DNA from: Opitutales bacterium
GTDB taxonomy: Bacteria > Verrucomicrobiota > Verrucomicrobiia > Opitutales > Oceanipulchritudinaceae
Length of the DNA stretch: 7,617 nucleotides
Assembly: GCA_007123395.1 (NCBI GenBank)
Contig: SKLD01000422.1
Location: 1-7,617 of the forward strand
Direction: 5' to 3'
In this document: positions 1-6,800 of the stretch, piece by piece
Layout of the letters: every line of letters begins with the position of its first letter
Numbering within the stretch: the first letter of the stretch is position 1
Position numbers and translations under genes: made by a program
The notes under the pieces: generated by a model
Databases searched by the model: none
Told to the model about the DNA's origin: nothing
The model's input: the letters and a program-made list of their open reading frames with translations, nothing else

Positions 1-44
1 ACCGGGCCGGCTCCGACAAATTCCCGGAAGCCCGGGAGCCATGA
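1..44 (+). CDS. Possible C-terminal end of an upstream gene (partial)
   Basis: The frame starting at position 3 is open from the window edge to a TGA at 42-44 and would encode a tail ending in ...DKFPEAREP. Its stop overlaps the ATG of the fluoride channel gene (ATGA at 41-44), a classic arrangement for translationally coupled genes in an operon. Only about 13 codons are visible, so neither the gene nor its product can be identified. An open frame this short in GC-rich DNA can arise by chance, and the ATGA overlap is the only positive evidence. FluC genes often sit beside a second fluC copy or another small membrane protein gene, but nothing here shows which applies. Confidence 0.38.
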   Translation, partial: RAGSDKFPEAREP

Positions 45-469
45 AAACCGCGCTCTACGTGGCATTGGGCAGCGGGTTGGGCGGGGTCGCGAGGATCGGC
101 GTCGCGGCGCTCATGCTTTCGTTATTCGGAACGCACTTCCCTTTCGGCGTCCTTGCCGTCAACATCATCGGATCGTTTGCTATCGGGCTGCTCGCCGCCC
201 TCACCGCGCCGGGCGGGCGGATCTTCCTAAGCGCTTCGGCGCGTCAATTCCTGCTGGCCGGCTTCTGCGGCGGCTTCACCACGTTTTCGTTCTTCAGTCT
301 GCAGACGATGGAGTTACTTCAAGACGGACGTATGGCGGCGGCGGCGCTCTACTCGGGGCTGACACTCGTGCTTTCCATGACCGGAGTCTGGATCGGTTAC
401 CGTATGGGTCTCACCCGTGTCTCCGGCATTGGAAGTTATTTTCAAGCGGAAGACACGAACAAATCATGA
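41..469 (+). CDS. crcB: CrcB/FluC-type fluoride ion channel
   Basis: This 142-residue protein belongs to the CrcB/FluC family, small inner-membrane channels that form dual-topology (antiparallel) dimers and let toxic cytoplasmic fluoride leave the cell. The family hallmarks are present in order: a glycine-rich first helix with a conserved Arg (GLGGVARIG, R18); the helix-2 motif VNIIGSF containing N41, which corresponds to the pore asparagine; and the helix-3 break GFCGGFTTFSFFS (residues 75-86). That segment carries the TFS signature and two phenylalanines, F82 and F85, with the F-x-x-F spacing of the fluoride-coordinating Phe box. A fourth hydrophobic helix spans about residues 102-121. Length and four-helix layout are normal. 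The ATG at 41 is supported by a GGAAG about 10 nt upstream (26-30) and by the ATGA overlap with a preceding frame. The hydrophilic tail after residue 125 is slightly long. No fluoride riboswitch is visible in the 40 bases available upstream. Family assignment is firm; transport itself is inferred. Confidence 0.95.
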   Translation: MKTALYVALGSGLGGVARIGVAALMLSLFGTHFPFGVLAVNIIGSFAIGLLAALTAPGGRIFLSASARQFLLAGFCGGFTTFSFFSLQTMELLQDGRMAAAALYSGLTLVLSMTGVWIGYRMGLTRVSGIGSYFQAEDTNKS

Positions 470-550
470 GGCCACCGCCTTGGATAGAATGACGGGGAGG
501 ATCTCCACGGGGACTTAAGCGGAGCTAATCCTCAACCCGTTTTGCATATT

Positions 551-584
551 AGCTTGGTTAAATTCACCGATTAACCGGGCTTTT
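551..584 (+). terminator. Candidate Rho-independent terminator after crcB
   Basis: Arms at 551-561 (AGCTTGGTTAA) and 571-581 (TTAACCGGGCT) pair over 11 positions in RNA, with two central U-G wobbles and a 9-nt loop. The 3' arm runs into TTTT at 581-584. The T tract lies on the plus-strand 3' side only, so it would stop transcription coming from crcB, whose stop codon is about 80 nt upstream. The T tract is short and the loop-proximal end is AT-rich, so strength is uncertain. The inverted repeat could instead be an operator. Confidence 0.45.
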
Positions 585-709
585 GGCGTTGCCCCTCTCC
601 TTTCTAACGTGGTTTGAATGTAGCCATGCGGCTGTCTTCCATCCGTCTCCCCGGATTGACGCGGAGCTTTTCCGCAAGCGTTAAACCCACCCGTGCCATT
701 GCCGCGCAC

Positions 710-715
710 GAGGAA
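710..715 (+). promoter_or_regulatory. Likely Shine-Dalgarno for the giant gene
   Basis: GAGGAA at 710-715 is the only purine-rich match to the anti-SD sequence near the ATG at 729. The 13-nt gap is longer than the usual 5-10. No closer in-frame start exists because a TGA at 723-725 lies in the same frame, so the ATG at 729 is the most upstream possible start and the site supports it despite the wide spacing. Confidence 0.5.
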
Positions 716-728
716 CCTTCTGTGAATC

Positions 729-836
729 ATGAAGCTTAATTCCTGTCCTGCCCTATCGTTTTTGCGCCGCCGCGGCTTTGTCCGGACTGCCGCCGTATTG
801 GGTCTGAGCGTCACCACCGCGTCTCCGCTTGCCGCC
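729..836 (+). other. Signal peptide with Tat-like twin-arginine motif
   Basis: Residues 1-36 form an N-terminal export signal. R14-R15-G-F-V-R19 resembles the twin-arginine consensus (S/T)RRxFLK, followed by a modestly hydrophobic core rich in Ala, Val, Leu and Thr (21-31) and a possible signal peptidase I site after LAA (34-36). The -3 residue is Leu, which is acceptable but not ideal. A lipoprotein signal is unlikely because the residue before Cys38 is Asp. The signal could equally be Sec-type, with the arginines being just a basic n-region. Confidence 0.7.
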
Positions 837-3800
837 GACTGCACACCGGGGGTTTGGGACGCGTCTTTCGGCGATCCGGGGGCGGGCGGATCGGTGCGGG
901 TGCTCGCTCACCAGGGACGCACTTCGGATAACCTTATGGTGGCGGGCGGCTTTTTCTCCGAGATCGACGGGGTAGCAGCGGGCAGGGTGGCGCGCTGGGA
1001 CGGATCGTCGTGGGCACCGCTTGGGGACGGCTTTTCGAGCGGCACAGTATGGGCGCTATCCACGGATTCGCCGACCTTTTTTCAAGTGATCGCCGGCATG
1101 ACGTCCGGGGACCGTGTCTACGGCTGGAACGGAACGGAGTGGAGCACGCTGGGCGGCGGGTTTTCCAGCGGCGTCGTTTACGACTTCCTCACTGCGGATG
1201 TCGGCAGCGGCACCCGTCTACTCGCGGCGGGATCTTTCACATCCCCCGCCCGCGTCGCGCAATACAACAGTTCGTCGGACACGTGGGAGCCTCTCGGCGG
1301 CGGCTTTGCCAACGGCTCCGTGCGCGCACTCGCGGAGTTTGGCTTCGGGAACGCCCGCGCCGTTTACGCGGCGGGCAGCTTCACGACCGACGGCGGCTCG
1401 CCCGCCGACCGCATCGCGCGCTGGAACGGCAGTGCATGGGCGCCGGTCGGAGGCAGCCCCTTCGAAAACGGGATCATCTACGCGCTCGCCGTCTTCGACG
1501 ACGGCACCGGCCCGCACCTTTACGCGGGCGGGAGCTTTACCGTCGAAAACGGGTCGGTGGCCGACCGCGTCGCGCGCTGGAACGGCACCGAGTGGGAAGC
1601 CGTCGAAGGCGGTTTCGCGAGCGGAACGGTATGGACCCTCGAAGTCATCGACGATGGCAACGGCCCCGCCCTCTACGCGGGCGGCAGCCAACCGGGCCGG
1701 ATCAGCCGCTGGAGCGGCGAGCCCGGCGCGGGTTGGGAGAATGTCGGGCAGGAAACAAGCGGCACTGTCTACGCCCTAACGGCATGGGGTGAATCCCGCG
1801 CCGACCTATACGTCGGCGGATTCTTTTCCTCCATGGGCGGGGAAGACGCCTCCAATATGGCCCGCATGAGCGGCTGCGCCCCGATGTATCGCACGGCGTC
1901 GCCCATCTCCGCCGAAATCGACTCGTTCACCGCGCCCGACTTCAACGGACTGATCATCAGCTCCGATGCCGACAATCCGGATCCTGAATACGAGCGCGAC
2001 GCCATCCGCGTGGAGGCGGATGTGACCTTCCGCAAGACTTTCGGACTTTCCGCCTCAGGCCAATTCCGCGTCGCTTTTCAAGTGCTCGATGCTGACGGCA
2101 AAGCGCTGCCGTTACAAGGATCCACGGGCCCGGACCACCGCGTCCTCACGGGCTGGCGGAGCGTGAGTTTTTCATTTCTCGGTCCTACGACACAGTCGGA
2201 AACCTTCACGGCGAATCTTCGTCCCGACGGGGAATTCCCTCCGTTTGAAGCAGTTCGCCTGCGCGCGACAGTCGTCCAATGCCTCGATCCCTACGACTCG
2301 TCATTCGGCTGCGGCGAGAAAGTCCTCGACCAAAACACGACCGGAGCCGCCACCGTCATGCATTTCGCCAACATGGACAGCGACGACGACGCCCTCAACG
2401 TGCGCCCGCGCCTCACCGGACTCTCTTTCCAGCGTCGCCACATCATCGATACAGCGGAGAACGAAGAATACTTCCGGTTGCGCGCCGTCTTTGGCGTCCT
2501 GCGCTACGACGGCTTCGAGGGCGCTGACGACGGTCCCGATCCGGTGGACTTCCATTTCGACATCACCGTGCGCGACGGCAACGGGACAGTAGTTCCCCTC
2601 GAGAACGACCGCATCACCGCCACACGCAACATCCGCCGCTGGAGCGGTAGCAATCCGCGCCAGCCCTCGAACACGACGGAGGAAGCCTTCATTGATTTCC
2701 GGCCCGCCGGACAGCTCGACTCCAGTGCCGGTCCGTTCTCCGTGACAGTCGTTTTCTCGCACACGGAGAATCCGGCGGCACCGTCCGGGGAAGAGGTAAT
2801 GCAGCACATCGAGACAACCGCCGAGGACCAGCAACTCCTCCACTTCAACGGCGACCTCTTTTTCGACGATATTCGTTTTATTATCACCGACATCAGCAGC
2901 ACACCGTCGGTCACGGGCTCCGGCGGGCTGAACTCCATCGAAGTTTCCCTCGATGTTGCGGAGAGCGGTGCCCACGCCGCAAAGGTGCCCGACCAATCCC
3001 TCGGCTCGGGCGATCCGCTCACGGTGCGCCTCATGGACACCGGCCGGGCCGTCGTCATGGACGGTTCGCGCTCGGTGCGGCCGACCAGCGGTGATCCCCT
3101 CGACGCCGTCACCGACGTCAACGGCATCCGCTTTTACCGCTTTTCCGCCACGGCGGATTCCGCCGGCGTTTCCATTCCGGCCACCTTCCTGCTTCTCCCG
3201 GCGGGCTTCACCTTCCGCGCCGAGGTTCAGGAATCAGGACCGCAACGCGCGTTCTCTTTCATTCTTCTGCCTGGCGAAGGCCCGCTCGACGAAAACCTCC
3301 ATCCGGCTTTCAACCCTTCCCAAACCTACAGCGAATCCAACCGCGCCGTCATCCACGACGACGCCCGCCCCATCGCCTATTACGCAGAGTCCGTCACATG
3401 GAACACAAGCGGTGGGCACATCGAACTGGGCGGCGTCGAACCTCTCTACGTCAACGAGGCGCGCTACGCCCAACTGGAGGCGTGGGTAGAGGCCGAGATT
3501 CTCGAGCCGGAAGATGCTCGGCGCCTCAGCAACAAGGGACACTACCGGCAAGTCGCGAGCGTCTCCGGCCCAGTGCGTATCCGCGGCACAGGGGGCGGCT
3601 TCGGCGGCATCGAGGCGCAACTCGTCTACGGTGGCGGCGGCTACCAACCGCATTTTCCCCGCACCGGGCAGGTACGGTGGGGCGGCGGCGCCATGGTTCT
3701 CGAAGACGGCGAGGTGCGCGTGGACGACAGTTTTCTTGCAGGCGTCAGCAACATTGAAATCAAATACGGGCAGACCTGCCCCGAGGCCGACTGCGACGAC

Positions 3801-6800
3801 GGCGACGGAACGAAGACGATCTTCTTCGTGCCCGACGACGACCGCCTCGCCTTCACCAGTGACGGCGGGCTGCACGCCTCCGGGCAGCTTTCCGGACACA
3901 ACGACCTCCAATGGGGCGCCGTGGGCAGCGGCAACTACGCCTACAACGTGATTGATGCCACGCGCGGCAACCTGCACATCGCGGGCCACCAAGCGCGCCA
4001 CTCGGAGAGCGTCGTCCCGGCAGGCGAAAAACCCGCCCTCATCCTCTACGCGGGCGTCGATCCGGAATCGGTAAATCAATACGAGCGCCTTGGGCAGCGC
4101 GAATACGCCGACGGCTTCGGCGACTACGCGGGCGTCAACATCCGTGTGCCGGACGATGCGCCGGGTATCGCTGTGAGCCGTATCGGCGGAAAGGAGATCC
4201 CCTTCTCCCTCACCGACCGCTCCAAATTCTACGTGCGCGAGCGCGGCGTGACTGGGATCTACGAAGAAGTGCCCGGCACTTTCGGCGCTCCCGACGGCGA
4301 GCTGGAATTGTATGGATACGACTTCACCTTCGACCGTTACGGGCTGAACTTCGAGTTCGGCGACAACCTGCTCTCCATCACCAACGGGAGCGTCACCGTG
4401 CCTTTCCCCTCCGATTTCACGCAGGCCTTCGAAGGATTGACATTCACTTGTCTCGGTGCGCCGGACAGCGCCGATCCGCCCGAAGGCGAGGAGGATCCCC
4501 TGCCGCTGGCCTACTGGCAGGCTTCCTTCTTCACCCGTGCCATTGAGTTTGCGCAGGATCCCGCCAACCTCTGCGGCGACGCCGACGCCTTCCTCACCCT
4601 CGGGCTCTCCGTGCCCTTCGCTGCGCTCGACACCACCGCGCACGGTGTCGTCGGTTTTCTGCCCTCCGGCAACATCATGTCGTGGGCGGAGGCACAGGCC
4701 GAAAACCTACCGGGTCTCACCTCGCGACTGCCGCTGCCGCCGGGGATTTCCCTCGCCGGACCGGAGGAGGAGACCTACCACCTCGACCCGGTATCCGAAC
4801 TTTACTTCAATGATTACCGCACCCACGACGGTGACGGAGCGACCGGATTCATCACCTTCGCCACGACAACGGCGGTTCCCTTCTTCCAAGACCTGCAGGT
4901 GCAAGTTATGACCAGCGCGCAAGCGGACGTCGAAAACGCCGTCATCTACCTTGCCGGCGGTTGGCCGAGCGACGGTTGGCGTAACGGCGACCTGCACTTC
5001 TTCACCTCCTCCACCTTCGACCAAGCGCACCGCGCCTTCCCCGACGGCGTCGCCCTCGACGACTACCGCACGGCGGATGAAGAGTCCGACGATGTTTACC
5101 TCGTGCGTGCCGTGCAAAACTGGCTCGACGTCGTGAATTTCAACTACCCGCTGCTCTGGAGCAACACCCTGCGCACCTTCCGCTCGCAGGAAACCCTCAA
5201 TGAAGACCTCCTCGTCGTGGAAGTGAACCACCGTGTGGAGCGAATGAGCCCGCGCAATGTCGAGCTGATCTTCGGGGCGACCTACGACGGTCTCCCGCAG
5301 GTCAACCTTGCTTCCATCGCCGTCTCGGCCATCGACGAGGGCACCGGCGCGGCCTCCGCCCTCATCGAGGCCGTGGGCGAGAACGGACGCGGCATCATCG
5401 ACTCGCTCGGCGGCGGCATCGATTCCGCCTCCGATCTCCTGCGTGACCGCATGGATCTGCTTTTCGGTCCCATGCTCGACAACGCCCTCGACAGCGTCAT
5501 CGACCCCGCCTACGCAGCCCTTGTGGACGCCTTTGACACCGTCCAGTCCACAGCGGACGACATGGATCAGCTACAAGACGAGTGGGCCGCCGAGCGCCTT
5601 GCCGTCCTCGAAGAATTTCTTACTGGATCGGTCGGCGGTGCCGAGGACACGCTCGTTGGCGCGCTTACGCAACTCGACGGTGTTGTCGCCGACGCCGACG
5701 GTCTTCTCGGCCAAGTCGACCAGCGGCTCGCCCGTATCCAGCTATTCATCGCGGCGATGATCGATGAAGTGCAGCTCGACATCGACGGGGTGCCGATGCC
5801 CAACTTCAACCCGAATCACGAGGCCCTAATCAACGAGGCGATGGACGCCCTTCCTCTTCCCGGCCTTCTCGCTGAGATCGAGGGCGAGCGGCAGATCATC
5901 CGCAGCTTCGCGGAACTCCTCGTGCAGCAGCTCTCGCCGGGAATCGCCGGTGCGCTTGGTGCCGCCGACGAAATCCTCGGTGAGTTGGAAGAACGTCTCG
6001 AAGCCCTCCTCGAACGCGCGGAGCCAACCATCGACCGGATCGTCGCCGTGCTCGAACGGGCCGACGAAGAAGTGCAGAATGTCCGCGACCTCCTTGCCGA
6101 CGGCAGTGCCTATGCCAATGAAATCCGGGCGATGTTCGCCAGCGCGCAGGGCGAGATCGAAGACCTCGCCGAAGAAGTGCGCGACGCCATTGACGATTTT
6201 TTCCAAACCATCGAAGATAACCGGCCTCCCACGCCGGTCGGCGACTTTGTTTCGCAGGTGCGCTCGCCCTTCGACGACTTCGATCCCGAGGAGATCAAGG
6301 AGCGTATCCGCCAAGAGGTGCGCGACCGCTTCTACCAGACCGCCGTCATCGACGAGGTGCAGCAGTTCCTCAAGGCGAAGCTGCACGAGGTCGATGCCAT
6401 CATTCAGGACGCCGTCGACACCGCTCTGCACACGATCAACCACACCATCCGCGATTTCCTCTCCGACGCCGTGGCCGAACTCGACGACACCATCAACGGC
6501 GTTATCGGCCCCCTCGGCGACTACATCGGCGCGGGTGATATCGCGGGCTACGCCCATATCCAGGGCGAGGCGCTGCGGCTCCTCCGCCTCGACGGCGCCT
6601 TTGAGTGGAAGGTGCCCAAGGAACTCACCTTCCAGGGCTATCTGCAAATCCGCCAGTTCGACGCGGAGGGACCGGCCGCCGCTTGCGGCCCCGTGGGCGA
6701 TCCCTTCAACGAGGTCGAGATCGGTGCCGTCGATGTGCCGCTCGGCTGGATTTCCGACGGTATGCGCGCCGATGTCATGACCCGGTTCTCCTTCGAGACC

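Larger units (their letters stand above)
470..728. other. Intergenic region between crcB and the giant secreted-protein gene
   Basis: This 259-bp stretch has stops in the forward frames and no convincing gene. It contains a candidate intrinsic terminator (551-584), a weaker inverted repeat ACGGG/CCCGT (507-511 and 536-540) followed by TTT, and a small perfect hairpin GCGGA/TCCGC (661-665 and 671-675). The promoter of the downstream gene should lie here, most likely between 585 and 705. The best sigma-70-like -35 is TTGACG at 656-661, but the AT-rich TTAAAC at 681-686 is a poor -10 with 19-bp spacing, so no promoter is called. A reverse-strand open frame across 515-844 looks spurious. Confidence 0.6.

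Noticed and set aside
1..40. Fluoride riboswitch upstream of crcB
   Set aside because: Only 40 bases are available, no conserved riboswitch core is visible, and an upstream coding frame seems to run through them.
661..675. GCGGA/TCCGC hairpin as a terminator
   Set aside because: Only five base pairs and no T tract follows it, and it lies shortly before the start of the next gene.
656..686. Sigma-70 promoter TTGACG ... TTAAAC upstream of the giant gene
   Set aside because: The -35 is acceptable, but the -10 is poor and the 19-bp spacing is long; not enough to call a promoter in an organism of unknown sigma-factor preference.
515..844. Reverse-strand open frame (109 codons) across the intergenic gap and the start of the giant gene
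   Set aside because: The translation has no hydrophobic or domain pattern, it overlaps the signal peptide region of the giant gene, and no Shine-Dalgarno was evident.
828..845. Lipoprotein lipobox at LAADC (Cys38)
   Set aside because: Asp directly before the cysteine does not fit the lipobox consensus, which needs Ala, Gly or Ser at that position.
1010..1792. Plus-strand open frame (260 codons) over the propeller repeats
   Set aside because: Extremely Arg-rich sequence, out of frame with the clear repeats; a shadow of the real reading frame.
3234..4643. Long reverse-strand open frame (469 codons) inside the giant gene
   Set aside because: It lies entirely antisense to a frame with coherent protein-like domains. 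Its translation is low-complexity (Gly, Val, Glu, Ala and Arg) with no recognisable motif, as expected for a mirror frame in GC-rich DNA.
5826..6647. Reverse-strand open frame (273 codons) opposite the helical region
   Set aside because: It is antisense to the coiled-coil region. The regular Leu/Glu/Asp codons there suppress stops on the opposite strand; no start-site support or domain was seen.
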